In this document: positions 36,790-46,500 of the stretch, one piece after another
Numbering within the stretch: the stretch's first letter is position 1
Layout: every line of letters begins with the position of its first letter
NCBI RefSeq assembly: GCF_001713475.1
Contig: NZ_CP016499.1
Span: 2,666,001 to 2,730,000 of the forward strand
Direction of reading: 5' to 3'
Length of the DNA stretch: 64,000 nucleotides
DNA from: Agrobacterium sp. RAC06
Lineage (GTDB): Bacteria; Pseudomonadota; Alphaproteobacteria; Rhizobiales; Rhizobiaceae
Notes under the pieces: model-generated
Databases searched by the model: none
Told to the model about the DNA's origin: nothing
The model's input: the letters and a program-made list of their open reading frames with translations, nothing else
Made by a program: the position numbers and the translations under genes

Positions 36790-37274
36790 GCGGTGAGGCT
36801 TTCGATCAGGGAGGTTAGAGAGCCGGCGTCCAAGCGGAAAACTTCAAACAAGTCAGGCTCTTTCGAGGACGAATTTGTCACAGAGCTGGAGATGCCTTGG
36901 TCATCGGTCAAGAAATGCGTGGTGGCGACAGCGAGAGCTGATGCGACATGGATGGCATCTGGCAGTTTCAGGCTGTTCCGGCGCGCCCGCAATTGTGCGG
37001 CGGTATCCAGAATGCTGCTCGCTACGGGAACGATCTGCAGCCACGGCAGACCCGAGCCCCAAGCCCTGTAGACTTCAACGAGCCTCATATCGCCATCGCG
37101 CAATGGCTTCACCAGCAGTTCCGAGATGGTCAACGCGCTCGTAGACAAGATCGCGCTCGGTCGAGATGATGCCTTGCTGGTCAAGTTTCGCATCAAGTCA
37201 CGTAGAGGGCCATCACCCTCAACGAGCAAGATCGCAGCATTCGTGTCGAGGTGGATTTGGTGCCGTTGCGGCAT
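36786..37274 (-). CDS. PIN-domain toxin, VapC-like
   Basis: This 162-residue protein has the acidic tetrad of PIN ribonucleases: Asp in HLDTNAAI near the N-terminus, Glu in TISELLVKP, Asp in LKLPDAIHVASAL and Asp in HFLTDDQGI. VapC-type proteins cut specific RNAs, often initiator tRNA, and are held inactive by the cognate antitoxin. The ATG at 37274 overlaps the antitoxin stop (TGATG), and its own stop overlaps the yejF start. It thus sits inside the yejABEF operon with coupling on both sides. The C-terminal ~35 residues (SSKEPDLFEVFRLDAGS) are a modest extension. Confidence 0.85.
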   Translation of the reverse strand: MPQRHQIHLDTNAAILLVEGDGPLRDLMRNLTSKASSRPSAILSTSALTISELLVKPLRDGDMRLVEVYRAWGSGLPWLQIVPVASSILDTAAQLRARRNSLKLPDAIHVASALAVATTHFLTDDQGISSSVTNSSSKEPDLFEVFRLDAGSLTSLIESLTA

Positions 37275-37522
37275 CAGTCGTCCCATTCGTCGCGAAGTTC
37301 CCGAATACGCGCCACAGCTTCAGCGGCCGTAACGCGGCGGTCGTCCTGGCGACGGTAGGCCTCTACTTTTTTCATGAACTCTTCAAAGCTCGTTTTGGCC
37401 GGGCTCGGGGCGTTGCCTTCCATCTCCAGCACGACGCGCACTGTGCCGCCCGCTTCCAACCCCTCTCGGAGGTCGGCAGGCAGATTCTCAACCGGATAAT
37501 GCTCTCTGACGATCTTGTTCAT
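37274..37522 (-). CDS. Antitoxin partner of the PIN toxin
   Basis: This 82-residue acidic protein starts at the ATG at 37522 behind an AGGAGCG site. The N-terminus (MNKIVREHYPVENLPADLREGL) and strand EGLEAGGTVRVVLEM could form the DNA-binding or dimer module; the C-terminal helix AAEAVARIRELRDEWDD would wrap the toxin active site, as in other VapB/Phd-like antitoxins. I assign it from its position directly before and coupled to a PIN gene and from its size. No specific antitoxin family is certain. Confidence 0.75.
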   Translation of the reverse strand: MNKIVREHYPVENLPADLREGLEAGGTVRVVLEMEGNAPSPAKTSFEEFMKKVEAYRRQDDRRVTAAEAVARIRELRDEWDD

Positions 37523-37589
37523 CGCATCACGCTCCTGATCAGGCCTGCGCCCATCATGCCACAGATGCTGTCTTTTGACGAACCCGCGC

Positions 37590-38726
37590 TCATCGGAAGG
37601 TTTTCCTGGGATCAAACGCATCGCGGACGGCTTCGCCGACGAAAATCAGGAGCGAGAGCATGATCGACATGGTGAAGAAGGCGGTGAGGCCGAGCCAGGG
37701 GGCCTGGAGGTTGCGTTTGCCTTGCGCGATCAGTTCACCGAGCGATGGCGAGCCGGGCGGCATGCCGAAGCCGAGGAAGTCGAGCGAGGTGAGCGTGGTG
37801 ATCGAACCCGAAAGGATGAAAGGCAGGAAGGTCAAGGTGGCCACCATGGCGTTCGGCAGGAGATGGCGGAACATGATCGTCCAATTGCCAACGCCGAGCG
37901 CCCGGGCCGCATTCACATATTCGAAATTTCGCGCGCGCAGGAATTCGGCGCGCACGATGCCGACGAAGCCGACCCAGGAGAAAAGCAGCATGATGCCGAG
38001 CAGGACGAAGAAGCCGGGCGGCAGGATGGCCGCGATGATCAGCAGGATGTAGAGAACCGGCATGGACGACCAGATCTCGATGAAGCGCTGCATCAGGAGA
38101 TCGGTCCAGCCGCCGAAATAGCCCTGCACGGCACCAGCCGTGACGCCGATCGCAGCGGAGGCAAGCGTAAGCACCAGGCCAAAGAGGATCGAGATGCGGA
38201 AGCCGTAGATCATGCGCGCCATGACGTCGCGGGCCTGATCATCCGTGCCGAGCCAGTTCATGTTGCCGAGCACGCAGTTCGGATCCTCGGCCTTCAGCGG
38301 ATAGGCGGCGCAGCGGGTCTCCTTGTCCATCAGCCAGAAGGGCGCTGTCGGTGCCGAATGCGGGACCTCGGAATTGACCGTGCGGTAGGAATAGCGGATC
38401 GGCGGCCAGACCATCCAGCCATTGGCGTTGATCTCGTCGGATATGAAGGGCGAGCGATAATCGGTGACGGCAAGGAAGCCGCCGAACTTCTCTTCCGGGT
38501 AGTCGACGATGACGGGGAAGAGGATTTCGCCCTTGTAGGAGGCGATAACAGGTTTGTCGTTGGCGATGAACTCGGCAAACAGGCTGAGCACGAACAGAAC
38601 CATGAAGATCCAGAAGGACCAGAAGCCACGGCGGTTCGCCTTGAAGTTCTCAAGCCTTCGGCGGTTCGTTGGGTTCAGCCAGCCCTTTTTCGGCGGGGCA
38701 ATGATGGTGGTTTCGACGGCGGACAT
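37590..38726 (-). CDS. yejE: Peptide ABC importer permease YejE
   Basis: This 378-residue inner-membrane permease of the OppC type has a long N-terminal cytoplasmic segment, one membrane helix, a large periplasmic domain of about 140 residues (with two Cys near ETRCAAYPLKAEDPNCVLGNMNWLGTDDQARDV) and five further helices. The ATPase-contacting EAA loop is RNFEYVNAARALGVGNWTIMFRHLLPN. The start overlaps the yejB stop by one base (TGATG). Downstream, 67 bases separate it from the inserted antitoxin gene. Confidence 0.93.
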   Translation of the reverse strand: MSAVETTIIAPPKKGWLNPTNRRRLENFKANRRGFWSFWIFMVLFVLSLFAEFIANDKPVIASYKGEILFPVIVDYPEEKFGGFLAVTDYRSPFISDEINANGWMVWPPIRYSYRTVNSEVPHSAPTAPFWLMDKETRCAAYPLKAEDPNCVLGNMNWLGTDDQARDVMARMIYGFRISILFGLVLTLASAAIGVTAGAVQGYFGGWTDLLMQRFIEIWSSMPVLYILLIIAAILPPGFFVLLGIMLLFSWVGFVGIVRAEFLRARNFEYVNAARALGVGNWTIMFRHLLPNAMVATLTFLPFILSGSITTLTSLDFLGFGMPPGSPSLGELIAQGKRNLQAPWLGLTAFFTMSIMLSLLIFVGEAVRDAFDPRKTFR

Positions 38727-39820
38727 CAGACATCCCTCCGGTCGAAATCGATGCGCGGATCGATCCAGGTGTAGATCAGGTCGGAAATCAGGCCGATCAC
38801 GAGGCCCATCAGCGAGAAGATGTAGAGCGTGGCAAAGACGATCGGATAGTCGCGGTTGACAATCGCGAGATAGCCGAGGCGGCCGAGGCCATCGAGCGAG
38901 AAGATGTTTTCGATCAGCAGCGAGCCGGTGAAGAAGGCGGAGATGAAGGCACCCGGCAGGCCGGCGATGACGATCAGCATGGCGTTGCGAAAGACATGGC
39001 CATAGAGCACCTGGCGCTCGCCAAGGCCCTTTGCCCGGGCCGTGACGACATATTGCTTCTTGATCTCGTCGATGAAGGAGTTCTTCGTCAGCAGCGTGGT
39101 CGTAGCAAAGGCCGAGAGCAGGAGTGCTGTGAGCGGCAGAGCGAGATGCCAGAAGTAGTCGAGGATCTTCTGCCACCAGGAGAGTTGGTCGAAATTGTCG
39201 GAGGTGAGGCCGCGGAGCGGGAACCAGTCGAAGAAGGATCCGCCGGCGAAAAGCACGATCAGAAGGATGCCGAAGAGGAAGCCGGGAACGGCGTAGCCGA
39301 CGACGATGATGCCTGATGTCCAGACATCGAAGCGGGAGCCGTCGGCGACCGCCTTGCGGATGCCGAGCGGGATCGAAATCGCGTAGGAGATCAACAGCAC
39401 CCAGAGGCCAAGTGAGATGGATACCGGCAGCTTCTCGATGATCAGGTCGATGACGGAAGTGTTGCGGAAGAAACTCTCGCCGAAATCGAAGCGGATGTAG
39501 TTCCACATCATCTCGAGAAAGCGCTCGAGCGGCGGTTTGTCGAAACCGAATTGCTTTTCGAGCTTGGCGATCAGTTCCGGATCGAGGCCCTGGGCGCCGC
39601 GATAGCGGGAGCCCCCCTCCTCTGCACCGGCGGACTGGCCCAGCATGTCCCCACCGCCTGACAGGCGCGCATCCGCGCCATCAGCCTGGCCGCTGAGCTG
39701 TGCAATGACCTGCTCGACGGGGCCGCCAGGGGCGAACTGGATAACGATGAAGGAGATGCCCATGATACCGATCATTGTGGGTATCATCAGCAGCAGACGC
39801 CGGAGAATATAAGCGGTCAT
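38726..39820 (-). CDS. yejB: Peptide ABC importer permease YejB
   Basis: This 364-residue permease of the OppB type has an N-terminal helix, a periplasmic stretch enriched in Gly/Ala/Asp (residues 40-75, with [18 protein letters not shown]) that is longer than in enteric YejB, and five more helices. The EAA loop reads [27 protein letters not shown]. It forms the membrane channel with YejE. A gap of about 140 bases separates it from yejA. Confidence 0.93.
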   Translation of the reverse strand: MTAYILRRLLLMIPTMIGIMGISFIVIQFAPGGPVEQVIAQLSGQADGADARLSGGGDMLGQSAGAEEGGSRYRGAQGLDPELIAKLEKQFGFDKPPLERFLEMMWNYIRFDFGESFFRNTSVIDLIIEKLPVSISLGLWVLLISYAISIPLGIRKAVADGSRFDVWTSGIIVVGYAVPGFLFGILLIVLFAGGSFFDWFPLRGLTSDNFDQLSWWQKILDYFWHLALPLTALLLSAFATTTLLTKNSFIDEIKKQYVVTARAKGLGERQVLYGHVFRNAMLIVIAGLPGAFISAFFTGSLLIENIFSLDGLGRLGYLAIVNRDYPIVFATLYIFSLMGLVIGLISDLIYTWIDPRIDFDRRDV

Positions 39821-39962
39821 GCGCGGCGCCCCCGTTCAGGATCACATCTGCCCACGATGTCCAGGCTCGTTTGGTCAGCCAATATCAGCCGCTCCGTTTT
39901 CCAGCGATTCGTTCCCTCCATTCCTAGAGTCTCACACAAGAGGCGCAAGCCCCGAGCCGGAA

Positions 39963-41801
39963 TCACGGAGCCTTGGCCCACCAGATCGAGGGGAAGCCGG
40001 TGCTGTAGGTCGGGAGCTCGGCGGGGTGCTCAAACTTGTCCCAGAAGGCGTAGCGTGCCGTTCCGCCGTAATAGAGCGGAATGACGTAGTCATGGGCTAG
40101 CAGCACACGGTCCATGGCCTTGGTTGCGGCGACCTGCTCCGCGCGGTCGGCCGGGAAGATGATCTTCTCGATCAGGGCGTCCACAGCCGGATCGGCAATG
40201 CCGGCATAATTCTGCGAGCCTTCACGATTGACGGATGTCGACCCCCAGTAGTCGCGCTGCTCGTTGCCGGGGTTGAGCGTCTGAGCCCATACGGTCCAGG
40301 TCATGTCGTAATCGAAGCTTCGAGTTCGATTGGTATATTGCGAGGGATCGACCGTGCGGACCGACATTTCCACCCCAATCTTGCGCAATTGCTGTTGGTA
40401 GGGGACCGCGACCACCTCAAGCTGGGGGCTGGACAACAGGAGCTCGAAGCGGAAGGGCTGGCCGGTCTGCGCGTTGACCATGGCATTGCCACGAAGTTCA
40501 TAGCCTGCCTGTTTGAAGAGCTCGACGGCCTTGCGCAAATTGTCGCGAGACGCCTGCGGTGAACCGCCGACGGGGTTCGTGTAGGGCGTATCGAAGACCG
40601 AAGCGGGAACCTTGTCCTTAAGAGCGGTCAGCAGTTCGAGTTCCTGGCCTTGAGGCAGCCCGCTGGAAGCAAGTTCGGTTCCGTTGAAAAAGCTGCTGAC
40701 GCGGAAATAGGCATTGTAAAAGACGGTGCGGTTCAATTCCTCGAAGTCGAGCGCGTAGTTGAGCGCCTTGCGGACCCGCTGGTCCTTGAACATCTCGCGC
40801 CGCATGTTCGGCACCAGCGCCTGCATCACGCCCGTTGCACGGAAGGGATTTTCATATTCCTCCTTCTTGACGCGGCCATCCTGTGCGGCCGGAAAATCGA
40901 AGCCAGTCGCCCAGCGCGCGGCCCGCGTCTCCTGCCAGAAGTCTGTGTTGCCGGAACGGAAGGCCTCGAACTCGACGTCTCGATCGCCGAACATCGTGTA
41001 AGTGATGTTCTTGAAGTTGTTGTAGCCCAGATTGACGTTGAGATCCTTGCCCCAGTAGTCGTCCCGCAATTCGTAGCGGATGGTCGAGCCAGCCGTGAAC
41101 TCGGCGATCTTGTAGGGCCCCGACCCCATCACCGGCTCCAGCGTGGTCCGTCCAATATCCCGAGACTGTCCATCAGCCCCGCTTGCCTCCCACCAGTGCT
41201 TCGGGACAACCGGGAACTGGCCAAGGATCATCGGCAGTTCCCGGTTGTTCTTCTGGTCAAAGCGGAATGTGACGTCACGATCGCCCGTCTTCTCAGCTGC
41301 AACCACATGGCTGTAATAGCTCATGTAGAGCGGGTTCAATTCCTTGAGCTTCTCAAAGCTGAAAATGACGTCTTCCGGCTTGACGGGCTCACCGTCAGCG
41401 AAGCGGGCCTCGGCGCGGAGACGGAAGGTTGCGCTCGATATGTCTTTGGGGAATGAGACGCCTTCTGCGAGCAACCCGTAGCCGGTGGAAATCTCGTCAC
41501 TCGTGTCTTTCAGAAGCGTATCGAAGACGTTGATCAGGCCGGGTGCTGCTTCGCCCCTGTCGAGCACCGGGTTGAAGCTGTCGAAGGTTCCGGTCGACGA
41601 CATGCGCAAGGTGCCGCCCTTCGGCGCTTGCGGATTGACGTAATCGAAATTGGCAAAGCCGGGCGCATATTTGAGCTCGCCCAGAAGCGAGACGCCATGG
41701 CGGAACGGCTCTGCATTTTCCTGCGCCATCGCATGAGACGGCGCAAACGCCAAGACTGCCATAAAGCCCCAGATTGCGAAGCTCGACTTGTTGCGATCCA
41801 T
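39963..41801 (-). CDS. yejA: Peptide ABC importer binding protein YejA
   Basis: This 612-residue periplasmic extracellular solute-binding protein family 5 member has a signal sequence ending APSHAMAQE and a mature two-lobed OppA-like fold with GGTLRMSSTGTFDSFNPV, SGPYKIAEFTAGSTIRYELRDDYWGKD and VRKALNYALDFEELNRTVFYNAY. YejA homologues deliver small peptides to YejBEF. I chose the ATG at 41801 because the signal peptide begins there (MDRNKSSFAIWGFMAVLAF); an upstream start would add 36 atypical residues. Confidence 0.92.
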   Translation of the reverse strand: MDRNKSSFAIWGFMAVLAFAPSHAMAQENAEPFRHGVSLLGELKYAPGFANFDYVNPQAPKGGTLRMSSTGTFDSFNPVLDRGEAAPGLINVFDTLLKDTSDEISTGYGLLAEGVSFPKDISSATFRLRAEARFADGEPVKPEDVIFSFEKLKELNPLYMSYYSHVVAAEKTGDRDVTFRFDQKNNRELPMILGQFPVVPKHWWEASGADGQSRDIGRTTLEPVMGSGPYKIAEFTAGSTIRYELRDDYWGKDLNVNLGYNNFKNITYTMFGDRDVEFEAFRSGNTDFWQETRAARWATGFDFPAAQDGRVKKEEYENPFRATGVMQALVPNMRREMFKDQRVRKALNYALDFEELNRTVFYNAYFRVSSFFNGTELASSGLPQGQELELLTALKDKVPASVFDTPYTNPVGGSPQASRDNLRKAVELFKQAGYELRGNAMVNAQTGQPFRFELLLSSPQLEVVAVPYQQQLRKIGVEMSVRTVDPSQYTNRTRSFDYDMTWTVWAQTLNPGNEQRDYWGSTSVNREGSQNYAGIADPAVDALIEKIIFPADRAEQVAATKAMDRVLLAHDYVIPLYYGGTARYAFWDKFEHPAELPTYSTGFPSIWWAKAP

Positions 41802-41988
41802 CCGCCTATTTCCCCGTATCTGCTTTTGTTGCGAAGCAGGATAGGGCAAAACCAGGCAAAAAACAGGGGACTGACAGAGATGTGAGCGCCGGGCCTTCCG
41901 CAGATTCACCCCAATTCCGTTTCAGGCTAGACTGACCTGTGATTCACCCGGCCATCCGGCGGGGAGCGAATCCGGACCGACCGGGGAC

Positions 41989-43062
41989 ATGCACACGATG
42001 AACAAAACCAGGGGCGCACGCCCGCTCGCCATGGCACTGACGTTTGCCTGCGCATTCGCGACCGTCGTCAGCGATACGGCATCCGCCGAAGGACGTCCGG
42101 CCAAGGAGCTCTTCGGCGGCATGGCGCTGCCGGCCAAGGCTGCCCCCTCCCCTTATGGTTCCTATGCCAAGGGCTGCATTGCCGGCGCCGTCGCCATTCC
42201 AACCGATGGACCAACCTGGCAGGCGATGCGCCTGTCGCGCAATCGTCGCTGGGGTCATCCCGAGATGATCACGCTCCTCGAGCGTTTCTCAAAAGATGCA
42301 GTGCAGCTCGGCTGGGGCTCGGGCATCCTGATCGGCGACATCTCGCAACCGCGCGGCGGGCCGATGCTTTCAGGCCATGCCTCGCATCAGATAGGGCTTG
42401 ATGCCGATATCTGGTTCACGCCGAAGCCCGCCAATGCTCTTTCCCCGCAGCAGCGCGAGGACCTGCCGTTCACCTCCATGCTGGAGAAGGACAAGTTCCT
42501 GACCGTCGACAAGCGGCTCTGGACCAATACCCACGCACGCCTCGTCGTGCAGGCCGCGAGCTATCCGCAGGTGGAGCGCATCTTCGTCAATCCGGCGATC
42601 AAGAAGAAGCTCTGCGACACCTGGACCGGTGACCGCGCCGTTCTCGGCAAGATCCGGCCGATCTATGGCCATGACGCGCATTTTCATATCCGCATGCGCT
42701 GCCCCGATGGGGCAAGTGGCTGCAAGCCGCAGGCGGCCGTACCGCCGGGCGATGGTTGCGACAAGTCGCTGGCCTGGTGGTTCACCAAGGAGCCTTGGGC
42801 AGCACCGAAGAAAGACCCCAACGCAAAGCCAGCGCCGAAGCCCCGAGCCATGCAGGTCGCCGATCTCCCCAAGGCCTGCGCCCTGGTTCTCGACGCGCGT
42901 GGACCGTCGAGCGAGTACGAGGTGACCTATCAGGCAGCGGGTGGGTCGATGCCCGGCAGCGCTGCGTCGGCGTTCGCGGCACCGCCGGTCGTGACGATGG
43001 TTGAGCCTTTCGAATTGCCCACCATCGTTCCGGTTCCCCCCGCTCGGCCGGCCGGTTGGTGA
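41989..43062 (+). CDS. mepA: Penicillin-insensitive murein endopeptidase MepA
   Basis: This 357-residue periplasmic LAS metallopeptidase cleaves D-Ala-mDAP cross-links of peptidoglycan. It has a signal sequence (MALTFACAFATVVSDTASAEG), the MepA core with SYAKGCIAGAVAIPTDGPTWQAMRLSRNRRWGHPEM, the zinc motif GHASHQIGLDADIW and the second zinc/catalytic motif YGHDAHFHIRM. A Pro/Ala-rich C-terminal extension after the core is longer than in E. coli (about 274 residues). An ATG at 41998 is an alternative start. Confidence 0.93.
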   Translation: MHTMNKTRGARPLAMALTFACAFATVVSDTASAEGRPAKELFGGMALPAKAAPSPYGSYAKGCIAGAVAIPTDGPTWQAMRLSRNRRWGHPEMITLLERFSKDAVQLGWGSGILIGDISQPRGGPMLSGHASHQIGLDADIWFTPKPANALSPQQREDLPFTSMLEKDKFLTVDKRLWTNTHARLVVQAASYPQVERIFVNPAIKKKLCDTWTGDRAVLGKIRPIYGHDAHFHIRMRCPDGASGCKPQAAVPPGDGCDKSLAWWFTKEPWAAPKKDPNAKPAPKPRAMQVADLPKACALVLDARGPSSEYEVTYQAAGGSMPGSAASAFAAPPVVTMVEPFELPTIVPVPPARPAGW

Positions 43063-43150
43063 AGGCGAGGTTCCGCAGGGTGCTTTTCAAGTGATCCTGG
43101 CTGCGCTAGATGGGTCTATCAAATCGATTTAAATCAGCTGGGGTCCCCTT

Positions 43151-43531
43151 GTGAGCCGCACCCGTTGCATCGCCCTGATCGCGCATGACCAGAAGAAGGA
43201 CGACATGGCGGATTTCGCCCGGCGTCACCAGGCAAAGCTCATGGGCTGGCGGATCGTGGCGACCGGCACGACGGGCGGACGGATCAAGGATGCTGTCCCC
43301 GAGCTCGATGTGACGCGGCTGAAAAGCGGTCCGCTCGGCGGAGACCAGCAGATCGGCGCATTGATCTCGACAGGTGAAGTGGACATGCTCGTCTTCTTCG
43401 TCGACCCCTTGACTCCCATGCCCCATGATGTGGATGTCAAGGCGCTGATGCGGCTGGCGACCGTCTATGACATTCCGATGGCGCTGAACCTCGCAACCGC
43501 CGACATCCTGATGCAGACCCTGACTGCCTGA
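43151..43531 (+). CDS. mgsA: Methylglyoxal synthase
   Basis: This 126-residue enzyme converts dihydroxyacetone phosphate to methylglyoxal and phosphate, a bypass used when sugar phosphates accumulate. The catalytic Asp is D65 in [12 protein letters not shown], and the PHDVDVKAL segment carries the conserved His98 and Asp101. The start codon is GTG at 43151. The glucokinase gene starts 27 bases later, so both are probably co-transcribed, linking sugar phosphorylation with the overflow route. Confidence 0.94.
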   Translation: MSRTRCIALIAHDQKKDDMADFARRHQAKLMGWRIVATGTTGGRIKDAVPELDVTRLKSGPLGGDQQIGALISTGEVDMLVFFVDPLTPMPHDVDVKALMRLATVYDIPMALNLATADILMQTLTA

Positions 43532-43558
43532 GCAGCGGGGCCCAAGACCGGACAGACC

Positions 43559-44599
43559 ATGGCCCAGACACATCGCGACGACACCCTCCCCTTTCCGATC
43601 CTGATTGGTGACATCGGCGGCACCAATGCGCGCTTCTGGATCCTCCTCGATGAAAGTGGCGAGAAGATCAGCTTCCCCAATGTGGTGAACAAGGATTTCG
43701 CCACAATCGACGATGCTATCCGCTCGAGTGTTCTAGAGACAACAAGCCACAAGCCTCGGTCGCTGATCCTGGCGCTGGCTGGCCCGATCAAGGGCGACGA
43801 AGTGCCGCTCACCAACTGCCCCTGGGTGGTGCGCCCCAAGGTGCTGATGGCTGATCTCGGCTTCGCCGAAGTGCTGCTGCTCAATGATTTCGAGGCTCAG
43901 GCGCTGGCTGCGGCGACCCTCGGCGTCGACGACCGGCAGCATCTCGGTTCGCTCAGCGAGGCCCCGCTCGGCTCACGCGTCGTGCTGGGTCCGGGCACGG
44001 GGCTCGGCGTTGCCGGTCTGGTCCGGGCGCGCGACATGTGGTTTCCGGTTCCAGGCGAAGGTGGACATGTCGACGTCGGCCCGCGCACCAGCCGCGATCA
44101 CCGGATCTGGCCGCATCTGACCCCGGTCCGCGACCCCAACGCCACGCTCGGCCGGATTTCGGCAGAAGAACTGCTCTCCGGGCGCGGCCTGATGAATGTC
44201 TACCGTGCGCTTTGCAAGGCGGAGGGGAACCTGACGCCGCGTTACGAGGATCCGGCACAGGTTTCGTCTGCCGGTATTGCCGGGGCAGATGCGCTGGCGG
44301 GCGAGGCGCTCAGCCTGTTTGCAACCTATCTCGGTCGGGTTGCCGGCGATCTAGCCCTGATCTTCATGGCCAAGGGCGGCGTGTTCCTCGCCGGCGGCAT
44401 ATCGCCGAAAATCCTGCCGGCGCTGCAGAGCGGCGAATTCCGCGCCGCCTTCGAGGACAAGGCGCCGCATCAGGCTCTGCTGCACAGCATTCCGACCTTT
44501 GTCGTGACCCATCCGCAGGCGGCCCTGCATGGCCTTGCCGCCTTTGCGACGGCACCTTCGGATTTCGGGCTTGCGACCGAGGGGCGCCACTGGCGCTGA
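43559..44599 (+). CDS. glk: Glucokinase
   Basis: This 346-residue ATP-dependent hexokinase of the bacterial Glk family has ATP-binding [10 protein letters not shown] at the N-terminus, [10 protein letters not shown], the phosphate loop [12 protein letters not shown], the [10 protein letters not shown] substrate region and [14 protein letters not shown] near the C-terminus. It converts glucose to glucose-6-phosphate in the cytoplasm. It lies after mgsA in what looks like a two-gene operon. Confidence 0.95.
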   Translation: MAQTHRDDTLPFPILIGDIGGTNARFWILLDESGEKISFPNVVNKDFATIDDAIRSSVLETTSHKPRSLILALAGPIKGDEVPLTNCPWVVRPKVLMADLGFAEVLLLNDFEAQALAAATLGVDDRQHLGSLSEAPLGSRVVLGPGTGLGVAGLVRARDMWFPVPGEGGHVDVGPRTSRDHRIWPHLTPVRDPNATLGRISAEELLSGRGLMNVYRALCKAEGNLTPRYEDPAQVSSAGIAGADALAGEALSLFATYLGRVAGDLALIFMAKGGVFLAGGISPKILPALQSGEFRAAFEDKAPHQALLHSIPTFVVTHPQAALHGLAAFATAPSDFGLATEGRHWR

Positions 44600-44694
44600 G
44601 CGGACCTGCCCCGCTATGGTCAAAGGCGCTGCGACTGGCTATAGAGCGGCGGCGCCTGCCGAGGCGTGACAGACAATAGGACAGGACACTCTTT

Positions 44695-46494
44695 TTGGAC
44701 GCTCACGATAGCCAGACCCGCCAACCGGACATGGACAGCGTCTCCGCCGTCCTGAAGCGCGTCATCGCCGAGAATGGGCGGCAGCATGTGGGCGGTTATG
44801 CCTTTGCCATCGTCTGCCTGCTCACGGTTGCCCTGACGACCGCATTTACCGCCTGGATCATGGAAGCCGTGATCAACGAGGCCTTTGCCAACCGGCGCGC
44901 CGATCTCGTCTGGATCATCTGCGGCTCGATCTTTGCGGCTTTTGTGCTTCGCGGCTTTGCCGGATATGGTCAGGCCGTGACGCTCTCCAGGATCGGCAAC
45001 AACATCGTGGCGCGCTACCAGCTGCGCCTGTTTTCACATCTGATGTCGCTCTCCATCGGCTATTTCAGTGAAGCACGGTCCGCACGGCTCGCAGCGCAGA
45101 TCAACGAGAACATCAACGGGATCCGTGACGTCCTCAACATGACGATCACCTCGCTCGCCCGCGACCTCGTGACACTGATCGCGCTGCTGGGCGTGATGTT
45201 CTATCAGGACATTGTCCTGTCGTTGATCGTGTTCACCGTAGCGCCGCCGCTTTTCCTCGGCCTTCGCTACATTTCCCGTCGCCTGCGCAGCGCGACGAAG
45301 GAATCGGTGATTTTGAATTCGCATGTGCTGGGGGCCATCCAGGAAGCGGTGCAGGGGATTGCGATCGTCAAGGCCTTCACGATGGAAAGCCAGCTGGAGA
45401 ACAAGATCCAGTCGACGATCGATGCCGCAGAAGGACGCGCCAACAGGATCGCCCGCCTCAGCGAACGCAACGGACCGCTGACCGAGAGCCTCGCGGGCCT
45501 GTCGATTGCCGGTGTCATGGCCTATGCCGCCTATCAATCGATCTATGGCGGCGTGCTGCCAGGCGCCTTCTTCTCTTTCGTTACGGCCCTGCTGCTCGCC
45601 TATGAGCCCGCCAAACGTCTGGCGCGTCTGCAGGTGTTCATGGAACGCGCCGCCGTCAATGCGCGGATGATCTACGAGATCCTCGACACGGAGCCGAACC
45701 AGCGGGACAAGGACGGCGCCAAGCAGATTTCGGTGTCCGAGGCGAAGATCGAGTTCCGCAACGTCACCTTCGCCTATGGTTCGAACGAGCCGACCTTGCG
45801 AAGTCTGAGCTTCACGGCCGAAGGCGGCAAGACAACCGCGCTTGTGGGTCCATCGGGCGCTGGCAAGTCCACGGTTATCACACTTGTTCCGCGCTTCTAT
45901 GATCCGGCCGAAGGCGAAATCCTGATCGACGGGCAGAATATTGCCGACATCACGAAATCGTCGCTGCGGCAGCAACTCGCCTATGTGTCGCAGCAACCCT
46001 ACCTCTTCGAAGGCACGATCCGCGAAAACATTCGCTACGGACGCCCGGAGGCGACCGATGCGGAGATCGAGGATGCGGCACGGCTGGCCAATGCCCATGA
46101 CTTCATTCTGGCGCAGGCGCAAGGATACGATACGCCCGTCGGCGAAAACGGCATCACGCTTTCCGGTGGCCAGCGGCAGCGGCTCTCGATCGCCCGCGCG
46201 CTGGTGCGCAACGCACCGATCCTGCTCCTCGATGAGGCAACATCCTCGCTGGACACGGAATCGGAAGCGGCCGTGCAACAGGCACTCGATGCGGCCATGG
46301 CCGGTCGCACCGTGATCGTCATCGCGCACCGCCTCTCGACTGTCGTCAATGCCGACAAGATCATTGTCATGCAGGACGGCGAGGTGGTGGAAGAAGGCAC
46401 GCATGAGAGCCTTGCACAGCGGCAGGGCGGTCTTTACGCTCGCCTCAACAATCTGCAGGCCGCTCCGAACGGCCAGTTCATCAGCCAGGAATAG
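44695..46494 (+). CDS. MsbA-like ABC exporter (fused permease/ATPase)
   Basis: This 599-residue half-transporter has six membrane helices in residues ~25-310, followed by the nucleotide-binding domain. Walker A is GPSGAGKST at about residue 385, the Q-loop lies in AYVSQQPYLFEGTIRENI, the signature is LSGGQRQR at about 488, and Walker B is ILLLDEATSSLD. The fold is that of MsbA/lipid exporters; the substrate cannot be read from sequence. The best start is TTG at 44695 with AGGACA upstream; an ATG 36 bases later is possible. It lies seven bases before dapB. Confidence 0.88.
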   Translation: MDAHDSQTRQPDMDSVSAVLKRVIAENGRQHVGGYAFAIVCLLTVALTTAFTAWIMEAVINEAFANRRADLVWIICGSIFAAFVLRGFAGYGQAVTLSRIGNNIVARYQLRLFSHLMSLSIGYFSEARSARLAAQINENINGIRDVLNMTITSLARDLVTLIALLGVMFYQDIVLSLIVFTVAPPLFLGLRYISRRLRSATKESVILNSHVLGAIQEAVQGIAIVKAFTMESQLENKIQSTIDAAEGRANRIARLSERNGPLTESLAGLSIAGVMAYAAYQSIYGGVLPGAFFSFVTALLLAYEPAKRLARLQVFMERAAVNARMIYEILDTEPNQRDKDGAKQISVSEAKIEFRNVTFAYGSNEPTLRSLSFTAEGGKTTALVGPSGAGKSTVITLVPRFYDPAEGEILIDGQNIADITKSSLRQQLAYVSQQPYLFEGTIRENIRYGRPEATDAEIEDAARLANAHDFILAQAQGYDTPVGENGITLSGGQRQRLSIARALVRNAPILLLDEATSSLDTESEAAVQQALDAAMAGRTVIVIAHRLSTVVNADKIIVMQDGEVVEEGTHESLAQRQGGLYARLNNLQAAPNGQFISQE

Positions 46495-46500
46495 ACCCGC

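Noticed and set aside
37590..39506. Single 638-codon gene covering yejE and most of yejB
   Set aside because: The frame upstream of the yejE ATG is a shadow of yejB; yejB has its own intact frame and the TGATG junction marks the real boundary.
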